Source: Rhizobium deserti (GTDB taxonomy: Bacteria; Pseudomonadota; Alphaproteobacteria; Rhizobiales; Rhizobiaceae). Taken from it: 64,000 nt of DNA. The DNA lies in contig NZ_SMTL01000005.1 in the NCBI RefSeq assembly GCF_004358025.1, positions 186,001 to 250,000 on the forward strand, read 5' to 3'. Of the stretch, positions 45,678 to 54,493 are shown one piece after another (within the stretch, counting starts at the first letter, position 1; each line of letters starts with the position of its first letter). A program made the translations under genes and the position numbers. The notes beneath the pieces are model-generated. The model had not been told where the DNA came from. It was given only the letters and a program-made list of their open reading frames with translations, and ran no database searches.

Positions 45678-46883
45678 ATGGTGGAAAGACTGGCAACGAC
45701 GCCTTTTGGCGGCGCGCCTATGAGCGCGAGAAATTTTGCCCTCCGAGCCGAAGTGGAGCGCCGCCAGGAACGGCTGCGTACCGCAGAAGGTGGTAATCAA
45801 ACGGGCACGGCAGACAAATGGCAGTTGATTCGCGCTTTGATCGAAGCGCGGGAAAGCTACGGCCTATCTGACCGATCGATCAGCGTTCTGGAGGCGCTGA
45901 CGACCTTCCATCAGGAAAGGGAGCTCAATGGCAAGGAGGCGATTATCGTCTTTCCGTCCAATGCCGAACTCTCAATCCGTGCACGTGGAATGTCTCCCGC
46001 GACACTGAGACGCCATCTGGCAGCCTTGGTCGAAGCGGGCTTCATATTCCGCCGCGACAGTGCCAACGGCAAGCGGTTCTGCCGGCGAGACGATCGCGGG
46101 CAGGTGGAAAACGCGTTCGGCTTCGATCTTGCCCCCTTGGCTCTTCGTGCGGAAGAGATCTTTTCGCGGGCAGAAGCCGAAAGGGAAAGGGCGAAACGGA
46201 TCGCGCATGTCCGCTCAGAAATCACTCTGCATCTTCGAGATATAGCGAAGACAATCGAAGCTGCGATGGGTGAAGGCCGACAAGGGGAATGGCTCGGGTT
46301 CATGGACCGCCTCACGGCCCTTTCGGGTCGCGTACCGCGAAATGGCGATCTGACGGACCTCAAAGAGCGCTGCGAAGCCTTGGTCAAACTGCGCGTAGAG
46401 TTGGAGACCGCCTATCTAAATAGCCTTTCTGAACAAGAAATGAGCGGCAATGAGTCCTTTTCCGAGCACCACATTCAGAATTCAAAAACAGACCCATATC
46501 TTGAAATAAACGGCCAAGAAGACTCAAAAGAGGCAAGTTCATCCCACCGGAACGTTAGAGACGGAAAGCCGATCGGAATTAGTCTGAAGGATTTTCTCGA
46601 TATCTGCCCACAGATTGCCGATTACACACGCAACGGCGCCAAGAACTGGGCCGACATTCTGGCCGCGGCCGAGGTCGTCCGCTCCATGCTCGGGATAAGT
46701 CCCAGCGCCTGGACTTCTGCGCGGCACGCCATGGGAGATGTACCCGCGGCAATCGTCGTCGCGGCCATCCTGGAGCGGGCCGAGGACATTCGTTCGCCGG
46801 GCGGATACCTGCGAGACCTGACCGGCAAGGCCGAAAGGGGCCGGTTCTCCATCCATCCCATGCTGAAAGCCCTGAAAACTTAG
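45678..46883 (+). CDS. repC: replication initiator RepC
   Basis: A 401-residue initiator of repABC replicons. The N-terminal domain has WQLIRALIEARESYGLSDRS, ISVLEALTTFH and FPSNAELSIRARGMSPATLR followed by RHLAALVEAGFIFRRDS, typical RepC DNA-binding segments; the C-terminal domain is DFLDICPQIADYTRNGAKNW and beyond. An AT-rich stretch inside the gene (about 46465-46545) is where oriV of this family lies. The ATG has a GGAGACGGAC leader. The preceding 242-nt gap carries the ctRNA. Confidence 0.95.
   Translation: MVERLATTPFGGAPMSARNFALRAEVERRQERLRTAEGGNQTGTADKWQLIRALIEARESYGLSDRSISVLEALTTFHQERELNGKEAIIVFPSNAELSIRARGMSPATLRRHLAALVEAGFIFRRDSANGKRFCRRDDRGQVENAFGFDLAPLALRAEEIFSRAEAERERAKRIAHVRSEITLHLRDIAKTIEAAMGEGRQGEWLGFMDRLTALSGRVPRNGDLTDLKERCEALVKLRVELETAYLNSLSEQEMSGNESFSEHHIQNSKTDPYLEINGQEDSKEASSSHRNVRDGKPIGISLKDFLDICPQIADYTRNGAKNWADILAAAEVVRSMLGISPSAWTSARHAMGDVPAAIVVAAILERAEDIRSPGGYLRDLTGKAERGRFSIHPMLKALKT
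46465..46545. other. AT-rich segment in repC, likely origin of replication
   Basis: This part of repC is markedly richer in A and T than its surroundings and encodes the hydrophilic linker between the two RepC domains. In studied repABC plasmids the origin lies at this place inside repC. Inferred from position and composition. Confidence 0.5.
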
Positions 46884-46893
46884 GTCGAGGCCC

Positions 46894-46917
46894 CGAGTTG
46901 CCTGTAACGGGAACTCG
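46894..46917. repeat. imperfect palindrome downstream of repC
   Basis: CGAGTT (46894-46899) and AACTCG (46912-46917) are perfect arms, with inner CC and GG also pairing across a mismatch. It lies 10 nt after repC and could be a terminator stem or a partition site; the parS consensus with central GC is not met. Confidence 0.4.
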
Positions 46918-46923
46918 CACCTC

Positions 46924-46951
46924 TGTATGGTGATGCTTGTATGGTGATGCT
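46924..46951. repeat. two tandem 14-bp direct repeats after repC
   Basis: TGTATGGTGATGCT occurs twice back to back. Only two copies, so it is not an iteron array; possible binding site or slippage duplication. Confidence 0.5.
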
Positions 46952-47175
46952 CCGATTTGGCAGTCTCAACAAAAGTGCAGACCGCCGGGGGAGCAGCTCC
47001 TTGGAGAAGGAGACGATGGTCATGACGTGGTCATTTCACCAAACAATGGCGCTCGCCGAGCGCTTAGGGATCAATGCAGTCAAATGAGAATCTCGGTAAG
47101 CTCTTATGATGAGCAGCTTCACGTTTTCTTTCCCGAGGCGAGACCGGCATCAAATCTATCGAAGAGGCTACCGGC

Positions 47176-48399
47176 ATGAACCACTCGCCGAACGGCCGGG
47201 CCGCAGGCCTTATGGGCCACAGCCTCAGGCATCTCAGAGCATTTCTGGCCGTGATCGAAGCAGGTTCGGTCACCAAGGCGGCCGAGCTCTGTTTTGTGTC
47301 GCAGCCGGCGGTGACCCAGGCGCTTGGCAAGATAGAAGGCACAACCGGATTACCGCTCTTTTCGAGGACGCCGAAGCGCATCTATGCCAACGCTGCCGGT
47401 GAAATTCTGGCAAAGCGCGTAAACCGGGCCTTTGCCTATCTTGATCCCGCTCTGTCAGAGCTCTCTCCGCGTCTGCGGGTAACGGCGACCACCGCTCAGC
47501 TGAACGCTCTGATCGCTGTCCGCGACACCGAAAGCTTCACCCTGGCTGCGCTGCGCCTGGGCATCAGCCAGCCTGCTGTTTATCGCGCGGTAAACCAGTT
47601 GGAACAGGAGGCGGCCCGCACATTGTTCGAGCGGACGTCCCAAGGACTGGTGCCGACACGTGCGGCAGATGCGCTTTCGCAGGCGGCGCGGCTAGCCTTT
47701 GTAGAGCTCACCCAGGCAGATGCCGATCTTGCCGAACTTACCTCCGCGGAAGTCGGCGAGATCGTTATCGGTGCAACGCCGCTTGCCAAATCCTTCGTTC
47801 TTCCAAGGGCCATAGCCGATTTTCGCCGGTTTCGACCGAACCTTCCGATCCAGATCAAGGAAGGGCCCTATGGAGATCTGCTGACAGCCCTGAGGCGAGG
47901 CGAGCTCGATTTTCTGATTGGCGCGCTTCGCGATCCGCCAACAGTTGCCGATGTCGAGCAGCGGGTGCTGTTTTCCGACACGGTGGTCCTGGTTTTCGGC
48001 GCCCGTCATCCCTTGAGCGGGAGGACGCAGATAACGATTGAGGAGCTGACTCGCTTCCCCTGGGTCGTTTCCCCGCGCGGTACGCCGATCCGCCGCTATT
48101 TCGAGAGCTTGTTTGAAAATGCGGGTTTGGAGCCGCCCAAGAGTGTTGTCGAAACCGGTTCGCTCATCCTGATGCGCGAACTGCTGGACACCAGCGACCA
48201 CTTGGGCTGTACGTCCCGCCTCCAGGCGGAGGCAGAGATCGCCCGCGGCTTGATGCGGTCCCTGCCGTTCGACCTCGAACATACATCAAGACCAATAGGG
48301 GTAGTGTTGAGAAAAGACTGGATGCCGACCCCCGCACAACGGGCGTTTCTCAGTCTCTTGCCCACGCAAGCAAGCCGTAGCTTTCAACAGGCGCTATAA
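47176..48399 (+). CDS. LysR-type regulator with two tandem helix-turn-helix domains
   Basis: A 407-residue LysR regulator, about 100 residues longer than normal. The first DNA-binding domain spans residues 17-76 (AFLAVIEAGSVTKAAELCFV, SQPAVTQALGKIE). A second, complete one spans 106-165 (LNALIAVRDTESFTLAALRL, GISQPAVYRAVNQLE). The effector domain follows from about 190 (VGEIVIGATPLAKSFVLPRA). GAGG lies 8 nt before the ATG. It lies 172 nt upstream of a liv-type importer on the same strand and probably controls it. The double domain is real in the single open frame, with no frameshift needed. Confidence 0.9.
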   Translation: MNHSPNGRAAGLMGHSLRHLRAFLAVIEAGSVTKAAELCFVSQPAVTQALGKIEGTTGLPLFSRTPKRIYANAAGEILAKRVNRAFAYLDPALSELSPRLRVTATTAQLNALIAVRDTESFTLAALRLGISQPAVYRAVNQLEQEAARTLFERTSQGLVPTRAADALSQAARLAFVELTQADADLAELTSAEVGEIVIGATPLAKSFVLPRAIADFRRFRPNLPIQIKEGPYGDLLTALRRGELDFLIGALRDPPTVADVEQRVLFSDTVVLVFGARHPLSGRTQITIEELTRFPWVVSPRGTPIRRYFESLFENAGLEPPKSVVETGSLILMRELLDTSDHLGCTSRLQAEAEIARGLMRSLPFDLEHTSRPIGVVLRKDWMPTPAQRAFLSLLPTQASRSFQQAL

Positions 48400-48571
48400 T
48401 CAAAACTTATAGGGCGGCCAGGCGATCTGATAAACCTTGACCGAAAGGCACGGCTAGGATGCTATAGGAGATGTGGCACGTGCTCTGGAGAGGATAAATG
48501 GCAGGACGCGCGTGAAATTGTCGCTGCATTAGCAGCATCGTAACGTGAATATCTGGGATGGGAGGATTTTT

Positions 48572-49747
48572 ATGCTGAAGGGACTATTATTAGGCGTTGC
48601 CGGATTGGCGATGACCTTGACGAATGCAGTACCGGTGTTTGCGCAGGAGGTCGTCAAGGTCGGCCTCATCCTGCCAATGACCGGGCCGTTCGCGTCGACC
48701 GGCCGTCAGGTCTCGGCGGGCGCCAAGGCCTTCATCGCGGCGAAGGGTGATACGGCGGGCGGCAAGAAGATCGAGCTGATCATCCGCGACGATGGCGGCG
48801 TTGCAGACCAGACGCGACGCATCGCGCAGGAACTGGTGGTCAATGAGGGTACGAAAGTGCTGGCAGGCTTTGGATTGACCCCACTTGCCATGGCAGTCGC
48901 GCCAGTTGCCACGCAGGCAAAAATCCCGACCGTGGTCATGGCGGCAGGAACCGCGGCCATTACCAAGGCTTCCCCTTTTATAACCCGGACCTCGGGGACC
49001 CTGCCGCAATATTCCGTGCCGGTCGGAACCTGGGCGAGCCAGAACGGCATCAAAAAGGTCGTCACGCTAGTCTCGGATTACGGCCCGGGCGTCGATGCGG
49101 AAAAATGGTTCACCAAGGAATTCAAGGCGAAGGGCGGCGAGATCGCTGAGGCAGTGCGTATCCCGCTGCAGAACCCCGACTTTGCGCCATTCCTGCAGCG
49201 CGTCCGCGATGCAAAGCCTGATGCAGTCTTCGTATTTCTGCCTTCGGGGGTCGGTTCACTGTTCATGAAGCAGTTCGCCGATCGCGGTCTTGCCGATGCC
49301 GGCATTAAGTTGATCGCGACTGGCGACGTGACGGATGACGACATCCTCAACAGCATGGGCAAGCCGGCGATCGGCACGATCACCGGTCACTTCTATGCCA
49401 CATCTCACGACAGCCCGGAAAACAAGGCCTATGTCGAGGCCTTCGAAAAGGCCAACAACAAGATGCGCCCCAACTTCATGTCGGTCGGAGGCTATGACGG
49501 CATGGCGCTGATCTACAATGCGCTGGAAAAGACCAAGGGCGATGCGTCGGGTCCGGCCTTCATGGAGGCGGTCAAGGGACTGTCCTGGACCAGTCCTCGC
49601 GGTCCCGTTTCCATCGATCCGGAAACGCGCGACATCATTCAGAACATCTATATCCGCGAGGTCAAGGAAGTGAATGGCCAACTCCATAATGTGGAGTTCC
49701 AAACTTTCTCGGCACTCAAGGATCCGGAAAAGGCTGAAGCCAAGTAG
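48572..49747 (+). CDS. branched-chain amino acid-type ABC transporter binding protein
   Basis: A 391-residue periplasmic receptor (Peripla_BP_6, LivK-like). Signal peptide residues 1-24 (PVFA-Q). The mature start VVKVGLILPMTGPFASTGRQ is the usual LivJ/LivK motif; AGFGLTPLAMAVAPVATQAK and the YGPGVDAEKWFTKEF segment follow. GGGAGG lies 6 nt before the ATG. First gene of the importer; in such families ligands include amides, aromatic acids and urea as well as Leu/Ile/Val, so the ligand is open. Confidence 0.9.
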   Translation: MLKGLLLGVAGLAMTLTNAVPVFAQEVVKVGLILPMTGPFASTGRQVSAGAKAFIAAKGDTAGGKKIELIIRDDGGVADQTRRIAQELVVNEGTKVLAGFGLTPLAMAVAPVATQAKIPTVVMAAGTAAITKASPFITRTSGTLPQYSVPVGTWASQNGIKKVVTLVSDYGPGVDAEKWFTKEFKAKGGEIAEAVRIPLQNPDFAPFLQRVRDAKPDAVFVFLPSGVGSLFMKQFADRGLADAGIKLIATGDVTDDDILNSMGKPAIGTITGHFYATSHDSPENKAYVEAFEKANNKMRPNFMSVGGYDGMALIYNALEKTKGDASGPAFMEAVKGLSWTSPRGPVSIDPETRDIIQNIYIREVKEVNGQLHNVEFQTFSALKDPEKAEAK

Positions 49748-49769
49748 GGGAAGCGGAGCAGATGATGGG

Positions 49770-49798
49770 AGGCAGGCGAAGTTTCGTCTAGCCTGCTT
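49770..49798 (+). promoter_or_regulatory. stem-loop between the receptor gene and livH
   Basis: AGGCAGGC (49770-49777) pairs with GCCTGCTT (49791-49798), one G-U pair; the loop can fold further (CGAA/TTCG). It may limit read-through or protect the receptor mRNA so that receptor exceeds permease. Confidence 0.4.
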
Positions 49799-49907
49799 CT
49801 ACATTCCTCGCCGCGCAGTCCGCCCCTGCGGACAAGAGATGTGAAGTGAAATGCGTTAGGTAACGCATGCCGCAAGGCGTGGGCCGTTACTCCTGAAGAA
49901 GACCCAT

Positions 49908-50768
49908 ATGCTGACAATATTGTTCGATGGCGTGGCATACGGCATGCTGCTGTTCATACTGGCCTGCGGCCTGACGGTGACGCTCGGGCTGATGAATTTC
50001 ATCAACCTCGCCCACGGCGCTTTTGCGATGACCGGCGGCTATGTCACCGTGGTGATGATGAACCGTTACGGCATCTCGTTTTACTGGTGCCTGCCGGCCG
50101 CCTTCCTGATCACAGCCATCCTCGGCCTGATCCTTGAGCGGACACTGTATCAGTGGCTTTATCGCGCCGATCATCTGGATCAGGTGCTGTTTTCCATCGG
50201 CATTGTGTTTATGGCTGTGGCGGGGGCCGATTATTTCATGGGCGGCCAGCAGCAGCTCATCAATCTTCCGCCGGAGCTTTCCGGCCGCATGGATGTGTTC
50301 GGCGTCGGGATCGGCCGCTACAGGCTGTTCACCATCGTCATCTGCGCCGTGCTGGCGCTCGCGCTACAGTTGATCTTGTCGAAAACTCGGTTCGGAAGCC
50401 GGCTTCGGGCTGCCGTCGATGACCGGCGGGTGGCGATGGGGCTCGGCATCAATGTCCCGGTCGTTTTCGCACTGACATTCGCCTTCGGATCGGGGCTTGC
50501 AGGTCTCGGAGGAGCCATGGGCGCGGAAATCCTTGGTCTTGAACCAAATTTTCCGTTGAAATTCATGATCTACTTCTTGATCGTAGTTTCCGTAGGGGGC
50601 ACATCAACTGTCTCGGGTCCGTTTCTGGCTGCCATGCTGCTGGGCGTCGCCGATGTCGCCGGCAAGTATTACGTGCCCGCCATTGGCCCCTTCGTCATCT
50701 ACGCGCTGATGATCATCATGCTGATCCTGCGGCCGAACGGCCTCTTCTCCAGAGGAGCGGGCCGGTGA
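49908..50768 (+). CDS. livH: branched-chain amino acid-type ABC permease LivH
   Basis: A 286-residue inner-membrane permease. N-terminal ILFDGVAYGMLLFILACGLT is typical of LivH, with LGLMNFINLAHGAFAMTGGY and RFGSRLRAAVDDRRVAMGLG, the cytoplasmic loop that meets the ATPase. Eight or so hydrophobic segments. It overlaps livM by 4 nt (GTGA). Confidence 0.92.
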   Translation: MLTILFDGVAYGMLLFILACGLTVTLGLMNFINLAHGAFAMTGGYVTVVMMNRYGISFYWCLPAAFLITAILGLILERTLYQWLYRADHLDQVLFSIGIVFMAVAGADYFMGGQQQLINLPPELSGRMDVFGVGIGRYRLFTIVICAVLALALQLILSKTRFGSRLRAAVDDRRVAMGLGINVPVVFALTFAFGSGLAGLGGAMGAEILGLEPNFPLKFMIYFLIVVSVGGTSTVSGPFLAAMLLGVADVAGKYYVPAIGPFVIYALMIIMLILRPNGLFSRGAGR

Positions 50769-51805
50769 GCGTTCTTCCCCAGGATATCGACATGATGGCT
50801 TCCCATTCCACTGCGGCGGCGCATAGCCGAGCGGACAAGCTGATGAAGCGGCGCAGCCGGATCCGCTTCTACGAGGTCGTCATCTGGCTTGCGGCAATCG
50901 CCGCCTATTTCCTGCTTCCCTCGAAGATGTTGATCCTGACCGAAATCGCCATCCTGGCTCTGTTTGCCGTGTCGCTTGACCTGGTTCTCGGCTTTGCCGG
51001 TATCGTTTCGCTCGGCCATGCAGCCTTCTTCGGTCTAGGTGCCTATATCGCCGGCCTCGTGGCACTTCATTACGTCGCCGAGCCGGTCACGGGGCTGGTG
51101 CTTGCCGGGCTGGCTGCCGGCATCTTCGGCTTTCTAACGAGTTTTCTCATCCTGCGCGGTTCCGACCTGACGCGGCTGATGACGACGCTTGGGATCGGCC
51201 TCATGATGGCCGAACTAGCCAACCAGATGGCCTGGCTGACCGGTGGCGCCGACGGATTGAGCGGCTTCTCGCTCAATCCAATATTTGGGTTGTTCGAGTT
51301 CGATCTTTTTGGAAAGACCGGCTATGTCTACTGCCTGGTGGTCCTTTTTATAGGCACCATGATCATGCGCCGCATCGCATTTTCGCCGTTCGGCCTGTCT
51401 TTGAAGGCCATCAAGAGCAACCCCATGCGTGCCGGCATGATTGCCGTGCCCGCTCGCAAGCGCATCGTGACGATCTACACGATCGCCGCCGCGTTCGCGG
51501 GCATTGCGGGCGCGCTTCTTGCACAAACGACCAGCTTTGTTTCGCCCGACGTGCTCGCCTTCCATCGTTCCGCTGACGTGCTGATGGTGCTGACGATCGG
51601 TGGCACGGGCTATCTTTACGGCGGCGTCTTCGGGGCCGTCCTGTTCACGCTGGTCAAGGATTGGCTTTCCGTGGTGACGCCGCAATACTGGATGTTCTGG
51701 ATAGGCCTGATCCTCGTCGTCCTCGTCCTCATCGGCCGCGAAAGGCTGACCGGCTGGATCGGTTACCTGCCTGAGCGTTTCTCCAAGAAGGAGGACAGGC
51801 GATGA
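50765..51805 (+). CDS. livM: branched-chain amino acid-type ABC permease LivM
   Basis: A 346-residue permease. Starts at GTG overlapping livH. LVLGFAGIVSLGHAAFFGLG is the LivM signature; SPFGLSLKAIKSNPMRAGMI is the ATPase-contact loop. About ten membrane segments. It overlaps livG by 4 nt (ATGA). Confidence 0.92.
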   Translation: MSVLPQDIDMMASHSTAAAHSRADKLMKRRSRIRFYEVVIWLAAIAAYFLLPSKMLILTEIAILALFAVSLDLVLGFAGIVSLGHAAFFGLGAYIAGLVALHYVAEPVTGLVLAGLAAGIFGFLTSFLILRGSDLTRLMTTLGIGLMMAELANQMAWLTGGADGLSGFSLNPIFGLFEFDLFGKTGYVYCLVVLFIGTMIMRRIAFSPFGLSLKAIKSNPMRAGMIAVPARKRIVTIYTIAAAFAGIAGALLAQTTSFVSPDVLAFHRSADVLMVLTIGGTGYLYGGVFGAVLFTLVKDWLSVVTPQYWMFWIGLILVVLVLIGRERLTGWIGYLPERFSKKEDRR

Positions 51806-52551
51806 GCGATCTCGTTCTTGAGACCCGGGGGCTGAAGCGGAATTTTGGTGCCTTTGTCGCGACCAATGACGTCAGCCTCAAGGTCGAGCGCGGCGCCCGG
51901 CATGCCCTGATCGGCCCAAATGGGGCGGGCAAGACGACCTTGATCAATCTCCTGACCGGAGTGATCCCGCCGTCCGAGGGACAAGTCTTTCTGGAAGGTG
52001 ATGACATTACATCGCTCGCCTCCTTCAAGCGTGTCAAGCGCGGCCTGACGCGTACCTTCCAGATCAACCAATTGTTCAACGGCTTCACGCCGCTCGAAAC
52101 GGTCACCCTGGCCATCGCCGAGCGCAATGGCATCGGCCACAATCTGTGGAGCTCGATCGCCGGTTACGGCCAGATTGTCGAAGAGGCGGCGGAATTGCTG
52201 GCCCGTTTCGGTCTCGCGTCGATCATGGGCGAGCGGACCGTGATCCTGCCATACGGCAAGCAGCGACTTCTGGAGATCGCGCTCGCCTTTGCGTCGAAGC
52301 CGCGCGTCCTGCTGCTCGACGAACCGGCAGCCGGCGTGCCGGAAGACGAACGGCATGAAGTGCTGTCGATCGTTTCGGACTTGCCCAAGGACGTTACCGT
52401 GCTCCTGATCGAACACGATATGGATCTGGTCTTTTCCTTTGCCAGCCGAATTTCCGTGCTCGTCGCCGGAGCCGTTTTCGCCGAGGGCTCGGTCTCGGAA
52501 ATCTCTGCGGATGCCCGGGTCAAAGCCGTGTACTTGGGAGAAAATGCATGA
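51802..52551 (+). CDS. livG: ABC transporter ATPase LivG
   Basis: A 249-residue ATPase with Walker A GPNGAGKTT, Walker B VLLLDEPAAGV and H-loop LIEHDMDLVFS. The signature reads LPYGKQRLLEIALAF, the altered form common in LivG proteins. It overlaps both neighbours by 4 nt. Confidence 0.93.
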   Translation: MSDLVLETRGLKRNFGAFVATNDVSLKVERGARHALIGPNGAGKTTLINLLTGVIPPSEGQVFLEGDDITSLASFKRVKRGLTRTFQINQLFNGFTPLETVTLAIAERNGIGHNLWSSIAGYGQIVEEAAELLARFGLASIMGERTVILPYGKQRLLEIALAFASKPRVLLLDEPAAGVPEDERHEVLSIVSDLPKDVTVLLIEHDMDLVFSFASRISVLVAGAVFAEGSVSEISADARVKAVYLGENA

Positions 52552-53264
52552 CGCCGGTGCTCGCTACCGAGAACCTTGTGGCAGGCTATGGCGAGGCAAG
52601 TGTGCTGGCCGGCATCAGCCTGACGATAGAGGAGGGGCGGACCCTTGCTTTGCTTGGCCGCAACGGGACGGGCAAGACCACGTTCGTGAACACGTTGGCA
52701 GGTGTAACCACGCATCATGCCGGCTCCATCCATCTGATGGGCCGGGACGTCACCAAGCTGCGACCGGACCGACGCGCGGCCGCAGGCATCGGTTGGGTGC
52801 CGCAGGAGCGCAACATATTCAAGTCGCTGACGGTCGAGGAAAACATGACCGCCATCGCAAGACCGGGCGTGTGGACGCTGGAGCGGGTCTACTCCATGTT
52901 CCCGCGCTTGAAGGAGCGGCGCAAGAACCTCGGCAACCAGTTGTCCGGCGGGGAACAGCAGATGCTGGCGGTCGGTCGGGCGCTGATGGTCAATCCTAAG
53001 CTGCTTCTGCTCGACGAGCCGACGGAAGGCCTGGCGCCGATCATAGTCGACGAATTGCTTGCGGCGATCCAGCGGATTACCCAAGGGGAGGGGATGTCGG
53101 CGATCATCATCGAGCAAAAGGCGCGTAAAGTGCTGCCGTTGACGGATGACGCCGTTATTCTCGATCGTGGTGCCGTAGTTTTTCAAGGTACCAGCGCTCA
53201 ATTGCTAGCCGACGAAGCCATTCTCGGTCAGCATCTGGGTGTCGAGAAGGGTGTTCGACACTAA
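52548..53264 (+). CDS. livF: ABC transporter ATPase LivF
   Basis: A 238-residue ATPase with Walker A GRNGTGKTT, signature LSGGEQQMLAVGRAL, Walker B LLLLDEPTEGL and the LivF-typical IIIEQKARKVLPLTDDA instead of the His loop. Last gene of the importer; a GC-rich hairpin lies about 100 nt downstream. Confidence 0.93.
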   Translation: MTPVLATENLVAGYGEASVLAGISLTIEEGRTLALLGRNGTGKTTFVNTLAGVTTHHAGSIHLMGRDVTKLRPDRRAAAGIGWVPQERNIFKSLTVEENMTAIARPGVWTLERVYSMFPRLKERRKNLGNQLSGGEQQMLAVGRALMVNPKLLLLDEPTEGLAPIIVDELLAAIQRITQGEGMSAIIIEQKARKVLPLTDDAVILDRGAVVFQGTSAQLLADEAILGQHLGVEKGVRH

Positions 53265-53364
53265 GCTGCGGTGCCTTCGATCCCCAATGATCTTCCTCAC
53301 TGCCTCAAGGAGCCCGACCGCTGCGCGACGGGGGCAAGCTTACCGCTTCCTGCCGGAGAAGGAA

Positions 53365-53396
53365 GCCCGCCACTGCCCTTCAAGGGCGAGGGCGGG
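53365..53396. terminator. GC-rich hairpin between livF and the convergent TctC gene
   Basis: GCCCGCC (53365-53371) pairs with GGCGGGC (53390-53396) and an inner GCCCT/AGGGC extends it. No T-run. The position between converging genes suits a two-way terminator. Confidence 0.5.
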
Positions 53397-53444
53397 CCAG
53401 ATGGTGTATAGGCGGGTAGCAGACTGCGAGTCAGCCGGGCCGGA

Positions 53445-54470
53445 TCATTGCTTGGCAATTCCGGCCTTCTCGATGACCGCCGACCACTTCTTCACGTCGT
53501 CCGCCATTCGCTGACCGATTGCCTCGGGCGTGCTGGATCGTGCCTCAACCCCCAGCTCTGCAAAGCGCTTTTGAATGGCCGGGTCTGCTAGCACCTCGAC
53601 AAGCGCTGCATTCAGTTTCTTGACCGCTTCCGGGGGCGTTCCGCTCGGCGCGAAGATCGCGTTCCAGGAGGTGACGTCGAAACCTTCGACACCTTGTTCC
53701 TGGGCGGTCGGTATGTCGGGCAAGAGCATTGAGCGCTTGGGGCCGGAAGACGCGACGGCGGTGGCTTGGCCTTGAGTCAACGCAGCCTTCAATGCCGTGT
53801 GGCTGTCGATGATGATATCGAGTTCGTCGCCGAGAAGCGCAACCAGAAGATCGGGCGTCGCCTTATAGGGAACGATGGTGAAGTCGATGCCTGACGCGGA
53901 CTTGAAAAGCTCGGCGGCCAAGTTTTGGCTGCTGCCGACATTGATCGTACCCACGTTGAGCGCACCCGGCTCGGCACGAGCAGCACTTAAAACGTCAGCG
54001 AGCGTCTTGAACTTGCTGCCGGCTTTGGTGACGAAGACGAAGTCGAAATAAGCAAGGCTGGAAACAGGTGTGAAATCCTTGACGGGATCGAAAGCCAGTT
54101 TCTTGAAAAGCGGCACGCTGATCGCAGTACCATTGGAAAACAGTGCCAGCGTATAGCCATCAGATGGCGCATTGAGGACCGACCGGGCCGCGGTTGCGCC
54201 GCCAGCCCCCGGCTGGTTCATGATGACGATCTGTCGGCCGAGCTTGTTGCCAGCCGCATCGGCGACCACGCGGGCGGTGATATCGGCAATGCCTCCAGGA
54301 CCGAATGGCAGAACCAGCGTGATGTCGCGGGCAGGGTAGTCTTCTTGTGCAAAAGCGCCTGCCGGCCAAACAGAAACTGATGCCAGTGCCAGGGCTAAGC
54401 CGAGTCCAGGTCCCCAGCGGCGACTCCGACCAAGCGAGCGGGCCGGCAGCTCCAACATTTGATGATGCAT
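53445..54470 (-). CDS. TctC/Bug-type periplasmic solute receptor
   Basis: A 341-residue tripartite-tricarboxylate receptor. The signal peptide is long (to about residue 41, AGAFAQ). DITLVLPFGPGGIADITARV is the classical TctC start, followed by NQPGAGGATAARSV and TAQEQGVEGFDVTSWNAIFA. GGAGGAGG lies 4 nt before this ATG and decides the start. No TctA/TctB transporter genes are nearby, as is common for Bug proteins. It follows the amidohydrolase gene by 23 nt, so the ligand is probably a carboxylate related to that enzyme. Confidence 0.9.
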   Translation of the reverse strand: MHHQMLELPARSLGRSRRWGPGLGLALALASVSVWPAGAFAQEDYPARDITLVLPFGPGGIADITARVVADAAGNKLGRQIVIMNQPGAGGATAARSVLNAPSDGYTLALFSNGTAISVPLFKKLAFDPVKDFTPVSSLAYFDFVFVTKAGSKFKTLADVLSAARAEPGALNVGTINVGSSQNLAAELFKSASGIDFTIVPYKATPDLLVALLGDELDIIIDSHTALKAALTQGQATAVASSGPKRSMLLPDIPTAQEQGVEGFDVTSWNAIFAPSGTPPEAVKKLNAALVEVLADPAIQKRFAELGVEARSSTPEAIGQRMADDVKKWSAVIEKAGIAKQ

Positions 54471-54493
54471 GTTTCCTCCTCCTCCAAGCCGCA

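Noticed and set aside
42900..47000. Canonical parS partition site
   Set aside because: Looked for GTT-N4-GC-N4-AAC around repABC by eye and found none; near-palindromes are reported only as candidates.
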